From the NCBI RefSeq assembly GCF_036227265.1, contig NZ_CP109446.1, positions 5,090,001 to 5,154,000 on the forward strand: 64,000 nt of DNA, read 5' to 3'. Shown in pieces: positions 1-8,238 of this stretch. The first letter of the stretch is position 1. Each line of letters opens with the position of its first letter. Below the pieces are notes generated by a model. That model did not search any database. It had not been told where the DNA came from and saw nothing but the letters and a program-made list of their open reading frames with translations. A program made the position numbers and the translations under genes. This DNA is from Streptomyces sp. NBC_01476 (GTDB lineage: Bacteria > Actinomycetota > Actinomycetes > Streptomycetales > Streptomycetaceae).

Positions 1-813
1 CGGGAGTTGGCGCGGGTGGTACGGGGTCTGACGGTCCACCGGGTGGAGGAGCGGCTGCTGGACATCACGCACCCGGTCGACCGGCTGCACGACGACGCCG
101 AGACCCGGTACGTGGACGACATCCTGCGGCTGATCGTGGCACGCGACGACGCGCCGCTGGTGCGGCGGCGGGCCTATGCCGATCAATTCGTCGGGATCTG
201 CCGGGATTTCGCGCTGCTGCACGTATCGATGCTGCGGCATGCCGGAATTCCGGCCAGGATGCGGTGCGGGTTCGCCGATTACTGGGGGATGGACGGATTC
301 CACTTCGACCATGTGGTCACCGAATACTGGGACGACACGCGCGGCTGGCTGCTGGCCGACGCCCAGTTGGGCACCGCGGAGTTCGCCGACCGGTTTCCCG
401 GTGTCGACTTCGACCCGATGGACGTCCCCCGGGACCGCTTCCTCGTGGCCGGCTCCGCGTGGCAGGCGATCCGGGCCGGGACGGCGGACCCGGAGACCTT
501 CGGCCTGCCCTTCGAGGACGGCTCGATGGTGGGCGAGTTCTTCGTGATGGGGAGCGTCCGGCTGGACCTGTCGGCGCTCAACAAGGTCGAGACGCTGCAG
601 TGGGACATCTGGGGCGGGGGCCCGGGCCCCGGCGAGGAGCCCACGGAGCAGGACCGCGAACTCTTCGACCGGGTCGCCCTGGTCACCGGCGGCGACCAGG
701 TCGCCCACGAGCAGGCCCGCCGGCTCTTCGCCGAACACGACGCCCTGCGCACGCCACCGACCGTCCTCTCCCTGACCCCCTTCAACGGCCCCCGCGAGGT
801 CACCTTGCGCTGA
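1..813 (+). CDS. transglutaminase-like domain protein, 5' end outside window
   Basis: The reading frame is open from the first base, so the N-terminus probably lies upstream; the TTG at position 7 only gives an artificial start. Counting from that TTG (268 residues), a transglutaminase/protease-like core is visible. Cys65 lies in GICRDFALLH, His102 in FHFDHVVTEY and Asp118 in WLLADAQLG, which is the expected Cys-His-Asp triad and spacing. Members of this family are papain-like peptidases or amidases, often acting on peptides or cell-wall material; the substrate here cannot be told. It has no signal peptide in the visible part. It runs convergent to the small gene at 841-1023, and the next genes are NlpC/P60 hydrolases, which fits a role in envelope or peptide processing but does not prove it. 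Confidence 0.8.
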   Translation, partial: RELARVVRGLTVHRVEERLLDITHPVDRLHDDAETRYVDDILRLIVARDDAPLVRRRAYADQFVGICRDFALLHVSMLRHAGIPARMRCGFADYWGMDGFHFDHVVTEYWDDTRGWLLADAQLGTAEFADRFPGVDFDPMDVPRDRFLVAGSAWQAIRAGTADPETFGLPFEDGSMVGEFFVMGSVRLDLSALNKVETLQWDIWGGGPGPGEEPTEQDRELFDRVALVTGGDQVAHEQARRLFAEHDALRTPPTVLSLTPFNGPREVTLR

Positions 814-840
814 AGCAATCCCCGGGCCGCTGGGGGCCGG

Positions 841-1023
841 TCAGAAGCCGGGGCCGCCGATCGGGGGAATCGGCGGCGACGGGCGGTAGTGGTCGACGAT
901 CGCCGCGTCCGGGTTGAACCGGCCGCCGCGGTGGGCGTCCGGGTGGGTGTACTTCGCCAGGCGCCGCCGCCCCGACAGGGTGTCCCTGGCGAAGGTGATG
1001 GTGCGGCCGAGCAGCTTCTTCAT
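841..1023 (-). CDS. 60-residue orphan protein, unknown function
   Basis: This ATG-started gene has a G-rich ribosome binding site (GGGGG) seven bases upstream. The product starts MKKLLGRTITFARDTL, basic and amphipathic, continues through RLAKYTHPDAHRGG, and ends in a proline/glycine-rich tail, SPPIPPIGGPGF. There is no Cys and no obvious membrane segment or signal peptide. I do not recognise the family. It lies downstream of, and in the same direction as, an NlpC/P60 gene, with 122 bp between them containing an imperfect GC hairpin, so it may be its own transcript. A small basic protein is one reading. A modified-peptide precursor with a Pro-rich core is possible, but no modifying enzyme is adjacent apart from the convergent transglutaminase-like gene. 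Confidence 0.6.
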   Translation of the reverse strand: MKKLLGRTITFARDTLSGRRRLAKYTHPDAHRGGRFNPDAAIVDHYRPSPPIPPIGGPGF

Positions 1024-1145
1024 GGCTGAACCCCCGTGGTCCGTAACGGATTTCCTGCCCGTATGGTGCGCTGCCCGGGTCCCGCGTACACCTCTTCTGA
1101 GCGAAACCTGAGCAAACGCGGGCCCGGAGAGACGCCGTCGCCGCG

Positions 1146-2213
1146 CTAGGCGGGGCGGACTGCGGCGGCGAAGGGCATTTCGGAGATGGGGGCGATACGG
1201 ACCGGGGCGCCGGGGTGCGGGGCGTGGATCATCCGGCCGTTGCCGATGTAGATGCCGACATGGCTGAGGCCGGAGTAGAAGAAGACCAGGTCGCCCGGCC
1301 GGAGTTGGGACAGGGAGACGCGGGCGCCGGCATTGACCTGGGCGTAGGTGGTGCGCGGCAGGGAGACCCCCGCCGACCGCCACGACGCCTGGGTGAGGCC
1401 CGAGCAGTCGAAGGAGTTGGGGCCGGTGGCGCCCCAGACGTAGGGCAGGCCGAGGGAGCGGTACGCGAAGGCGACCGCCTGGGCGGCGCGGGCGGAGGCG
1501 GGCGCGGCGGCGGCGCCGGCCGTCAGCGGCGGGCGGACGGTGCCGCGGGTGGATGCCCCCGGGGCGGCGCCGGCGTCCGTGGCCTCGATCCTCGCCCGCT
1601 CGGCCGCGGTGAGGCGGGCCAGCAGCTCCTGCGCCCGGCTGAGCTTGGCCCGGACGGTCTGCTTGCGGGCGGCGAGCCGGTCCTGGGCGCTGCGCAGGGT
1701 GCTGAGCCGGCCGGCCGCCTCGGCCCTGGTGTGCTCGATGTCCCTTTGCTGGCCGGTGAGTTGCGTCAGCGCGGTGGTGACCCGTGCGCCCAGCCGGTCG
1801 AGCGTGGCGGCCCGGTCGAGATAGGTGTCGGGAGTGGCGTTCAGCGCCAGCTGCAGAGCGGGGTCGATGCCGCCGCTTCGGTACTGCGCCGCGGCCAGTG
1901 CCCCGACGGTGTCCCGGGTCGCGTTCAGCTTCGCGGTCTTGCGCGCCAGCTCGTCCTGGAGGTCGTCCACCGCCGCCCTGGCGGTGTCCGCCTGCTCCTT
2001 CGCGCCGTTGTACTGCTCGGTCGCCTGCTCGGCCTCGTGGTAGAGCGCGTCGACCTGGGCCTTGACCTCCTGCGTGGTGGGCGCCGGGTCCGCCTGGGCG
2101 GTCTCCCCGAAGAGCGCGGCCGAGGCGGCCGAGGCGATGGCCAGCGTGCAGGCGGCGCGGGAGACGAGCGAGCGGGACATGCGTAAGTGCGGGTCGCGAC
2201 TGTGTGAGGCCAT
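1146..2213 (-). CDS. secreted NlpC/P60 peptidoglycan hydrolase (paralog 1)
   Basis: This is a 355-residue D,L-endopeptidase-type cell-wall hydrolase. I chose the ATG at 2213 (MASHSRDPH) because a GGAAGGAG ribosome binding site lies 11 bases ahead; the in-frame GTG 12 bases upstream overlaps that site. A signal peptide ends near an AQA motif around residue 41. A long coiled coil of Ala/Glu/Arg heptads follows (about 47-210), as in RipA/CwlO-type hydrolases, then a low-complexity Ala/Pro linker. The NlpC/P60 domain occupies about 240-355, with Cys270 in FDCSGLTQ, His318 in SHVGIYIG and His330 in MIHAPH. It is the most divergent of three paralogs in a row on this strand. No ydaO-type leader precedes it. 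Confidence 0.93.
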   Translation of the reverse strand: MASHSRDPHLRMSRSLVSRAACTLAIASAASAALFGETAQADPAPTTQEVKAQVDALYHEAEQATEQYNGAKEQADTARAAVDDLQDELARKTAKLNATRDTVGALAAAQYRSGGIDPALQLALNATPDTYLDRAATLDRLGARVTTALTQLTGQQRDIEHTRAEAAGRLSTLRSAQDRLAARKQTVRAKLSRAQELLARLTAAERARIEATDAGAAPGASTRGTVRPPLTAGAAAAPASARAAQAVAFAYRSLGLPYVWGATGPNSFDCSGLTQASWRSAGVSLPRTTYAQVNAGARVSLSQLRPGDLVFFYSGLSHVGIYIGNGRMIHAPHPGAPVRIAPISEMPFAAAVRPA

Positions 2214-2673
2214 GGCGGCCGTCACTCCTTCCGGGGGCTTGAAGGGCCCTGTCGGCGGCCCGGCGGCGCCCGCACGGGGGAGCGGGCCACCGCCGGGCCT
2301 TCGGCGGAGGCGACCGGGCCGCCGTACGGATGGACGGCGGTGGGGTCGGTCGCCTGCGATGCGACGCTAAACCCGGTGCGGGGGAGGCCAGGGCACAGAG
2401 ACCGGCACTGCCCCCTTTCGCCCGCCGGCGACCGGAACCGACCGCCGTTCGACGGGTGACCCGCCCGGATCGGCCCGCGCGCCGACCGAAGCGCCGGTTC
2501 GGCCGCGCGGTCGCGGCTCGGGTGCTACGGCAGCCGGGTCGCACGCCGCGGGCAGAGGGCTCGGGCGCTGCGGCAGGCGGACGGAGAGTGTCCGGCGGCC
2601 GGAAACCGGCAGCCGGACAGGAAGACAGCGGACGGACCGCCCCGGCGCCGCCCCGGCGCCGGCCCAAAGGAGG
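2214..2673. other. 460-bp intergenic region between NlpC/P60 paralogs
   Basis: This stretch should hold the promoter of the gene ending at 1146. On the minus strand I see a long GC-rich leader rich in CGG/CCG and small inverted repeats, but no conserved riboswitch core (no GGGGTGAAT or GTCAGCTAACCC motif). There is also no convincing -35/-10 pair. The open frames crossing it are compositional and have no ribosome binding sites. Confidence 0.5.
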
Positions 2674-3738
2674 TCAGGCGATACGGCGCGCTGCCGCGAA
2701 GGGCATCCAGCTCATCGGGGCGACCTCGACGACCGCTCCGGTGTGCGGGGCGTGCACGACCTGGCCGTTGCCGATGTAGATGCCGACGTGGCTGATGCCG
2801 GAGTAGAAGAAGACCAGGTCGCCCGGCCGCAGCTGCGACTCGGAGACCGCCGTGCCGTCCTTGACCTGGTCCCAGGTGGTGCGGCCGATGGTGATGCCCG
2901 CCGCGCGGTAGGCGGCCTGGGTGAGCCCGGAGCAGTCGTACGAGCTGGGACCGGTGGCACCGGAGGCGTACGGCTTGCCGCGCTGCGCCATGGCGAACTG
3001 GATCGCGGCGGCGGCCCGCCCGGTGGCGGGGCCGGTGTACGTGGGGGCCGAACCGCCGGAGGACTTCGCACTCGTCGAGGCGGCCGGCGGCCGGCTCATC
3101 GCGGCGAGCTTCGCGCGCTGCTCGGCGTTGAGCGTGTTGAGCAGCTTCTGGGCCGCGGCGAGCTTCGCGGAGACGTTCTTCTTCTCGGTGGCCAGCTTGT
3201 TCTGCGCGGTGGTCAGCGCGCTGAGGCTGGCGCTGGCCTGGGCCCGCTGTATGGACGCCTGCTCCTGCTGCACCTTGAAGGTCTGCAGCGCCTCCTCCTG
3301 GGTGGCGGAGAGCCGGTCCATCATGTGGTTCTGCTCAAGGAAGGCGTCGGGGCTGTCCGAGAGCATCAGCTGGGTGGTCGCGCCGATACCGCCGTTGCGG
3401 TACTGGGCGCTGGCGAACTGGCCCAGGACGCGGCGCGTCTCGTTCATCTTCTCGGTCTTCTGCGCGACCTGGGCGAGCAGCTGGTTGGCCGTGGCCCGCT
3501 GGGTGTCGGTCTTCTCCTTGGCCTGGTCGTACTGCTGCGTCGCGACCTCCGCCTGCTGGTTGAGGCTGTCGACCTGCTTCTTGACCTCACTGATGGAGGG
3601 CTTGGCCGGCGCCGGGGTGGCGCTCGCGCTCTCGCTGAGCAGGGTGACCGATGCCAGGGCCGCCGCGGTGACGCCGACCGCCGCACGGGGGGCGGTCGTG
3701 GCGAGCATGGAGGTACGCGGCTTGCGGTGCGACGCCAC
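2674..3738 (-). CDS. secreted NlpC/P60 peptidoglycan hydrolase (paralog 2, riboswitch-controlled)
   Basis: This 354-residue protein has a GTG start preceded by GGAAGGAG with 8-base spacing. The signal peptide MASHRKPRTSML... has a cleavage site near SASA-TPAP (residue 40). A Gln/Lys/Ala coiled coil spans about 48-215 and an NlpC/P60 domain about 238-354. The catalytic residues are Cys269 (YDCSGLTQ), His317 (SHVGIYIG) and His329 (VVHAPH). The usual PYVWGATGP before the catalytic Cys reads PYASGATGP here, so a normally conserved Trp is Ser, which could affect substrate binding. The gene follows a ydaO-type c-di-AMP riboswitch (3757-3925). In actinobacteria this riboswitch is known to sit before rpf and NlpC/P60 hydrolase genes and to repress them when c-di-AMP is high. 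Confidence 0.93.
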   Translation of the reverse strand: MASHRKPRTSMLATTAPRAAVGVTAAALASVTLLSESASATPAPAKPSISEVKKQVDSLNQQAEVATQQYDQAKEKTDTQRATANQLLAQVAQKTEKMNETRRVLGQFASAQYRNGGIGATTQLMLSDSPDAFLEQNHMMDRLSATQEEALQTFKVQQEQASIQRAQASASLSALTTAQNKLATEKKNVSAKLAAAQKLLNTLNAEQRAKLAAMSRPPAASTSAKSSGGSAPTYTGPATGRAAAAIQFAMAQRGKPYASGATGPSSYDCSGLTQAAYRAAGITIGRTTWDQVKDGTAVSESQLRPGDLVFFYSGISHVGIYIGNGQVVHAPHTGAVVEVAPMSWMPFAAARRIA

Positions 3739-3756
3739 GAAGGCGACTCCTTCCGT

Positions 3757-3925
3757 GAACCGCCGACCGGGTTAGCTGACGGGTTCGGGCGGGAAGTCGC
3801 CCTACGGTCCTGACACCTTGCGGTATCTGTCCCGATTCACCCCGAAGTGCTGGGTGGGTCCCCGGCTCCGGCCGGGGCCGGATTGAGCGGAGGTGGTGGG
3901 TTGCCGGCAATCGCACCGGACGGAG
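3757..3925 (-). promoter_or_regulatory. ydaO-yuaA family c-di-AMP riboswitch
   Basis: On the minus strand, between about 3925 and 3757, conserved core blocks of the family occur in order: GAGCCGGGGACCCA, then GGGGTGAATCGGG, then GAACCCGTCAGCTAACCCGG. The last block ends only a few bases before the GGAAGGAG ribosome binding site of the hydrolase gene that starts at 3738. Family knowledge: this RNA binds c-di-AMP, usually turning the gene off. Its placement right at the ribosome binding site suggests control of translation initiation or of nearby termination. The 5' boundary is approximate, because I placed it by motif and not by a covariance model. The other two NlpC/P60 paralogs lack these motifs. 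Confidence 0.9.
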
Positions 3926-4060
3926 AACCGACCATCTAGCGGGCTACCGTAGTCAACTTCTGCACGAGTTGGGAAGTTTGGATCGCAATGTGACCGAAAT
4001 CGCTTTGTGATCTTACCGGTTGTGCTGGACTTGGTGCGGATGGCCACGGACCGCCACGGA

Positions 4061-5200
4061 TCAATACGGGCGAACGGCTCCGTAGAAGGGCATTTCGGTG
4101 ATCGGCGCTATCTTGACGACCGTGCCGGTGTGCGGCGCGTGGATCATGTTGCCGCCGCCGATGTAGAGCCCGACGTGGCTGACGTCGCTGTAGAAGAAGA
4201 TCAGGTCGCCCGGCTTGAGATCCGCCTCGGAGATCCGGGTGCCGACGTTCACCTGGTCGTAGGTGGTCCGCGGCAAGGTGATGCCGGCCGCCTTGTACGC
4301 CGCCTGCGTCAGCCCCGAGCAGTCGAAGGAGTCCGGCCCGGTCGCGCCCCACACGTACGGCTTGCCGAGCTGCTTCTGCGCGAAGGCGATGGCCTGGTCG
4401 GCTATGGAGGAGTTGGCCGGCGTCGTCGGCGCGTCGGCGCCCTTCGAGCCCGCCGTGGTCTTCGCCAGCTCCGCCGCCTTGGCGGCCTTCGCCTTCTCCG
4501 CCGCCGCGAGCGCCGCGGCCTTCTTCTTGGCCTCCGCCTCCTGCTTGGCCTGGAGCGCCGCCAGCCGCGCCTTCTCCTGCGCGGTGAGGGTGTTGAGCAG
4601 GTGCTGCGCCTGGCTGAGCTTGCTCTGTACGTCCGCCTTCGCCGTCTTCAGTTCCGTCTGGCGGGTGGTGAGCGTCTGCAGGCTCTTGGCCGCCTCGACC
4701 CGCTGCTTGGTCGCCGCCGCCTGCTGCGTCCGGAAGGACTGCATCGCCGACTTCTGCCGGTCGGCCATCACCTTGGTCAGGTGCACCTGGTCCACCAGCG
4801 CCTGCGGGTCGGGCGCCGTCAGGTAGCGGGTGGTCGTGGTGTCGCCGCCGCGGTACTGCGCCGCCGCGTACGTCCCGAGCACCCGGCGCGACTCGTTGAG
4901 GGTCTCCGTCTTCCGGGCGACCTGGGCCAGCAGCTTGTTGACGGTGGCGTTCTGCTGGTCCCGCTTCTCCTTGGCGCCGTTGTACTTCTCGGTGGCGACC
5001 TCGGCCTGGTGCATCAGCGAGTCGACCTTCGCCTTGACCTCGCTGATCGACGGCTGCGCGGGCTTGCCGGGCGCCGGCGTCGCGCTCGCGCTCTCGGTCA
5101 TCAGGGTCACGGTGGCGAGCGCCGCGGTCGTGATGCCCACCGCGGCACGCGGGCCGGGGGCGCTCAGGAGCGCGGTACGCGCCTTACGGTGTGTGGCCAT
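4061..5200 (-). CDS. secreted NlpC/P60 peptidoglycan hydrolase (paralog 3)
   Basis: This 379-residue hydrolase starts at the ATG at 5200 (MATHRKART), chosen for the GAAGGAG site 6 bases upstream; longer in-frame extensions have no such site. It has a signal peptide with a cleavage region near SASA-TPAP (residue 40), a long coiled coil from about 50 to 245, and an Ala/Lys-rich linker containing AEAKKKAAALAAAEKAKA. The C-terminal NlpC/P60 domain has Cys294 (FDCSGLTQ), His342 (SHVGLYIG) and His354 (MIHAPH). It is close in sequence to paralog 2 but lacks the c-di-AMP riboswitch, so the two probably respond to different signals. Its 313-bp upstream region is shared with the divergent pcrA gene. 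Confidence 0.93.
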   Translation of the reverse strand: MATHRKARTALLSAPGPRAAVGITTAALATVTLMTESASATPAPGKPAQPSISEVKAKVDSLMHQAEVATEKYNGAKEKRDQQNATVNKLLAQVARKTETLNESRRVLGTYAAAQYRGGDTTTTRYLTAPDPQALVDQVHLTKVMADRQKSAMQSFRTQQAAATKQRVEAAKSLQTLTTRQTELKTAKADVQSKLSQAQHLLNTLTAQEKARLAALQAKQEAEAKKKAAALAAAEKAKAAKAAELAKTTAGSKGADAPTTPANSSIADQAIAFAQKQLGKPYVWGATGPDSFDCSGLTQAAYKAAGITLPRTTYDQVNVGTRISEADLKPGDLIFFYSDVSHVGLYIGGGNMIHAPHTGTVVKIAPITEMPFYGAVRPY

Positions 5201-5513
5201 GGCGGGCTCCTTCGGGACGCTCTGCCTGGTGCGGCACCGTAGCCAAAGCGCGGGGGCGCTGGGAAGGGGGGTGTCCGATAGGCCCGATACCTTTTCGTAA
5301 TGTTTTGCCGAAGGGGCCATATCGTCACGGAGCGTGCTGCCGGGGCTACGCCGGTGGCGTGGCCGGGGGAGCGGCCGGGGGAGCCGGTGGCGTGGCCGGG
5401 GGAGCGGCCGGTGGCGTGGCCGGGGGAGCGGCCGGGGGTGCGCCGGGCCCCGGCGAGCGGCTCCTGCCGAACCGGGGAAGAGTGTCGGTGCGGGCGCCTA
5501 GACTCGGTAGGCG
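5201..5513. other. divergent intergenic region, NlpC/P60 paralog 3 / pcrA
   Basis: This 313-bp region must hold promoters for both flanking genes. The part next to the hydrolase (about 5280-5330) is relatively AT-rich for this genome, but I could not assign a reliable -35/-10 pair. The pcrA-proximal half is taken up by a GC minisatellite, listed separately. Confidence 0.45.
5351..5440. repeat. 24-bp GC tandem repeat upstream of pcrA
   Basis: The unit CCGGTGGCGTGGCCGGGG followed by GAGCGG occurs at 5351, 5384 and 5408. The first copy carries an extra 9 bp (CCGGGGGAG). Copies are near perfect, which suggests recent slippage or expansion. It lies about 75 bp before the pcrA start, probably in its leader. 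Confidence 0.75.
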
Positions 5514-7985
5514 ATGAGCAGCCTCTTTGACGACAATTTCCTGGCCGGTCTCGAAGCCGCCCACGGCCCCGCCGACGCCGCGGCCCCCGAGCCGCCGGAG
5601 CCGGACGACGGGCCCGGCGCCGAGGACGTACCGCACGACCTGTTCGGCGACCGTTTCGACGGGCCGCCGCCGCGTGACGCCCACTACCGCGACGGCGCCG
5701 CCCGCCCCGCCACCGACCCCGCGCAGCTGCTCGAAGGGCTCAATGAGCAGCAGCGCGCCGCGGTCGAGCACGCCGGCGGACCCCTGCTCATCGTGGCCGG
5801 CGCCGGCTCCGGCAAGACCCGGGTGCTCACCCACCGGATCGCCTATCTGCTCGGCGCCCGGCACGTCCACCCCGGCGCGATCCTGGCGATCACCTTCACC
5901 AACAAGGCCGCCGGCGAGATGAAGGAGCGCGTCGAGCAGCTGGTCGGCCCGCGCGCCAACGCCATGTGGGTCTCCACCTTCCACAGCGCGTGCGTCCGCA
6001 TCCTGCGCCGCGAGTCCAAGGTGCTCGGCTTCACCTCGTCCTTCTCGATCTACGACGCCGCCGACTCCAAGCGGCTGATGGCGCTCGTCTGCCGGGATCT
6101 GGACCTGGACCCCAAGCAGTTCCCGCCGAAGTCGTTCAGCGCCAAGATCTCCAACCTCAAGAACGAGCTGATCGACGAGGAGACCTTCGCCGGACAGGCG
6201 GAGAACCCCTTCGAGAAGAAGCTCGCCGAGGCGTACGCGATGTACCAGGCCCGGCTGCGCGAGGCCAACGCGCTGGACTTCGACGACATCATCATGACCA
6301 CGGTCAACCTGCTCCAGGCGTTCCCGGACGTCGCCGAGCACTACCGGCGGCGCTTCCGCCATGTCCTGGTGGACGAGTACCAGGACACCAACCACGCCCA
6401 GTACACCCTCGTCCGCGAGCTGGTCGGCACCGGTGACGAGGCCGCCGAGCTGTGCGTGGTCGGTGACGCGGACCAGTCGATCTACGCCTTCCGCGGCGCG
6501 ACCATCCGCAACATCCTCCAGTTCGAGGAGGACTACCCGCAGGCCCGCACCATCCTGCTGGAACAGAACTACCGCTCCACCCAGACCATCCTCTCGGCCG
6601 CCAACGCCGTCATCGAGCGCAACGCGAGCCGCCGGGCGAAGAACCTGTGGACCGAGTCGGGTGACGGCCCGGTCATCGTCGGCTACGTCGCCGACCAGGA
6701 GCACGACGAGGCGCAGTACATCGCCGACGAGATCGACCGGCTCACCGACGCCGGCGACGCCCGTCCCGGTGACGTCGCGGTCTTCTACCGCACCAACGCG
6801 CAGTCCCGTGTCTTCGAAGAGGTCTTCATCCGGGTCGGCCTGCCGTACAAGGTCGTCGGCGGCGTCCGCTTCTACGAGCGCCGCGAGGTCCGGGACGTCC
6901 TGGCGTACCTGCGGGTGCTCGCCAACCCCGAGGACGCCGTTCCGCTGCGCCGGATCCTCAACGTGCCCAAGCGCGGCATCGGCGACCGCGCCGAAGCGAT
7001 GATCGACGCCCTCGCGCTGCGCGAGCGCATCTCCTTCCCGCAGGCGCTGCGCCGGGTGGACGACGCGTACGGCATGGCGGCGCGCTCGGCGAACGCGGTG
7101 AAGCGGTTCAACACGCTGATGGACGAGCTGCGGACGATCGTGGAGTCCGGCGCCGGGCCCGCCGTCGTCCTGGAAGCGGTGCTCGAACGCACGGGGTATC
7201 TCGCCGAACTGCAGGCGTCCACCGACCCGCAGGACGAGACCCGCGTCGAGAACCTGCAGGAACTCGCCGCCGTCGCGCTGGAGTTCGAGCAGGAGCGGGC
7301 GGAGGACGAGCCCGGCACGCTGGCCGAGTTCCTGGAACGGGTGGCGCTGGTCGCCGACTCCGACCAGATCCCGGACGACGACGCCGAATCCGGCGGCGTC
7401 ATCACGCTGATGACCCTGCACACCGCCAAGGGCCTTGAGTTCCCTGTGGTGTTCCTCACCGGCATGGAGGACGGCGTCTTCCCGCACATGCGGGCGCTGG
7501 GGCAGGTCAAGGAGTTGGAGGAGGAGCGGCGCCTGGCGTACGTGGGCATCACCCGCGCCCGCGAACGGCTCTATCTGACCCGCGCGATGATGCGCAGCGC
7601 GTGGGGGCAGCCCTCGTACAACCCGCCTTCGCGGTTCCTTGAGGAGATTCCGGCGAGCCTGATCGAGTGGAAGCGGACGGGTTCGTCGGCGGGGGCCTCG
7701 GCCGGCGGAGCGGGCCCGAGCGCCGGCTCGAAGGCGGCGGCGTCGCTCTCCTCCACGCTGTCCGCCCGCGGCAGCGCCACCAGCGGCTTCGCCACCCGCC
7801 GCGCCTCGGGCAACCGCCCCGTCGTCTCCCTCGCGGTCGGCGACCGCGTCACCCACGACCAGTTCGGCCTCGGCACGGTCATCGCGGTCACCGGCCGCCC
7901 CGGCGACGAAAAAGCGACGATCGACTTCGGCGACGACCGCCCCAAACAACTCCTCCTCCGCTACGCCCCCGTCCAAAAGCTCTAG
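5514..7985 (+). CDS. pcrA: ATP-dependent DNA helicase PcrA/UvrD
   Basis: This 823-residue superfamily 1A 3'-5' helicase acts in DNA repair and replication restart. The first 70 residues are an acidic, Pro-rich extension typical of actinobacterial PcrA. Then come the Q-motif (LNEQQRAAV), Walker A with Lys101 in AGAGSGKT, motif Ia ITFTNKAA, motif II (VLVDEYQDTN), motif III (VVGDADQSIYAFRGA), motif IV (LEQNYRST), motif V (ITLMTLHTAKGLEFP) and motif VI (RLAYVGITRARERL). A Gly/Ala/Ser linker leads to the C-terminal Tudor-like domain (GDRVTHDQFGLGTV). The length and motif set are complete. The ATG at 5514 is the first start in frame after the upstream tandem repeat. Confidence 0.97.
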   Translation: MSSLFDDNFLAGLEAAHGPADAAAPEPPEPDDGPGAEDVPHDLFGDRFDGPPPRDAHYRDGAARPATDPAQLLEGLNEQQRAAVEHAGGPLLIVAGAGSGKTRVLTHRIAYLLGARHVHPGAILAITFTNKAAGEMKERVEQLVGPRANAMWVSTFHSACVRILRRESKVLGFTSSFSIYDAADSKRLMALVCRDLDLDPKQFPPKSFSAKISNLKNELIDEETFAGQAENPFEKKLAEAYAMYQARLREANALDFDDIIMTTVNLLQAFPDVAEHYRRRFRHVLVDEYQDTNHAQYTLVRELVGTGDEAAELCVVGDADQSIYAFRGATIRNILQFEEDYPQARTILLEQNYRSTQTILSAANAVIERNASRRAKNLWTESGDGPVIVGYVADQEHDEAQYIADEIDRLTDAGDARPGDVAVFYRTNAQSRVFEEVFIRVGLPYKVVGGVRFYERREVRDVLAYLRVLANPEDAVPLRRILNVPKRGIGDRAEAMIDALALRERISFPQALRRVDDAYGMAARSANAVKRFNTLMDELRTIVESGAGPAVVLEAVLERTGYLAELQASTDPQDETRVENLQELAAVALEFEQERAEDEPGTLAEFLERVALVADSDQIPDDDAESGGVITLMTLHTAKGLEFPVVFLTGMEDGVFPHMRALGQVKELEEERRLAYVGITRARERLYLTRAMMRSAWGQPSYNPPSRFLEEIPASLIEWKRTGSSAGASAGGAGPSAGSKAAASLSSTLSARGSATSGFATRRASGNRPVVSLAVGDRVTHDQFGLGTVIAVTGRPGDEKATIDFGDDRPKQLLLRYAPVQKL

Positions 7986-8238
7986 CCCCCGAAGGGGCGC
8001 TGGGGGTCCCCCCGGACGAAGTCTGGGGGCGGAACTGCGCGAGCAACCCCCCACCGGCGGACGTGTGGCGGCGGACGGATTCGGGCCCCGAAGGGGCGCG
8101 GGGAACTGCGCGACAAGCCACGACGGCGCAGCGCCGAGTCACCAGCAGGACGGGGCAGGACCGCCTGGGGCGCGAGCCCACGGCACAGGCACCGCCCGCG
8201 CCCACCGCCGGAGGCACCCGCTCAGCCCAGTGCAACGC
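7986..8238. repeat. dispersed GC-rich intergenic repeat, convergent region A
   Basis: Two copies of an interspersed element lie in the 3'-3' space between pcrA and the M23 peptidase. One is at about 7985-8050 (CCGAAGGGGCGCTGGGGGTC ... GGAACTGCGCGAGC) and one at about 8084-8125 (GGGGCGCGGGGAACTGCGCG, then ACAAGCCACG). The core CCCCGAAGGGG forms a short GC hairpin. Related copies occur at 25259-25507 and 53205-53312. A role as a bidirectional terminator or REP-like element is an inference from position. Confidence 0.7.

Noticed and set aside
2214..2673. Second ydaO-type riboswitch before NlpC/P60 paralog 1
   Set aside because: A GCTAAACCCGG-like string exists near 2362, but on the wrong strand, and no other core motif is present.
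5201..5513. Riboswitch before NlpC/P60 paralog 3
   Set aside because: None of the conserved core blocks could be found in the minus-strand leader.
5346..8054. Very long open frame antisense to pcrA
   Set aside because: It is the mirror of a strongly biased high-GC gene. It has no ribosome binding site, and its Asp/Gly/Arg-rich product has no family features; the plus strand has all helicase motifs.
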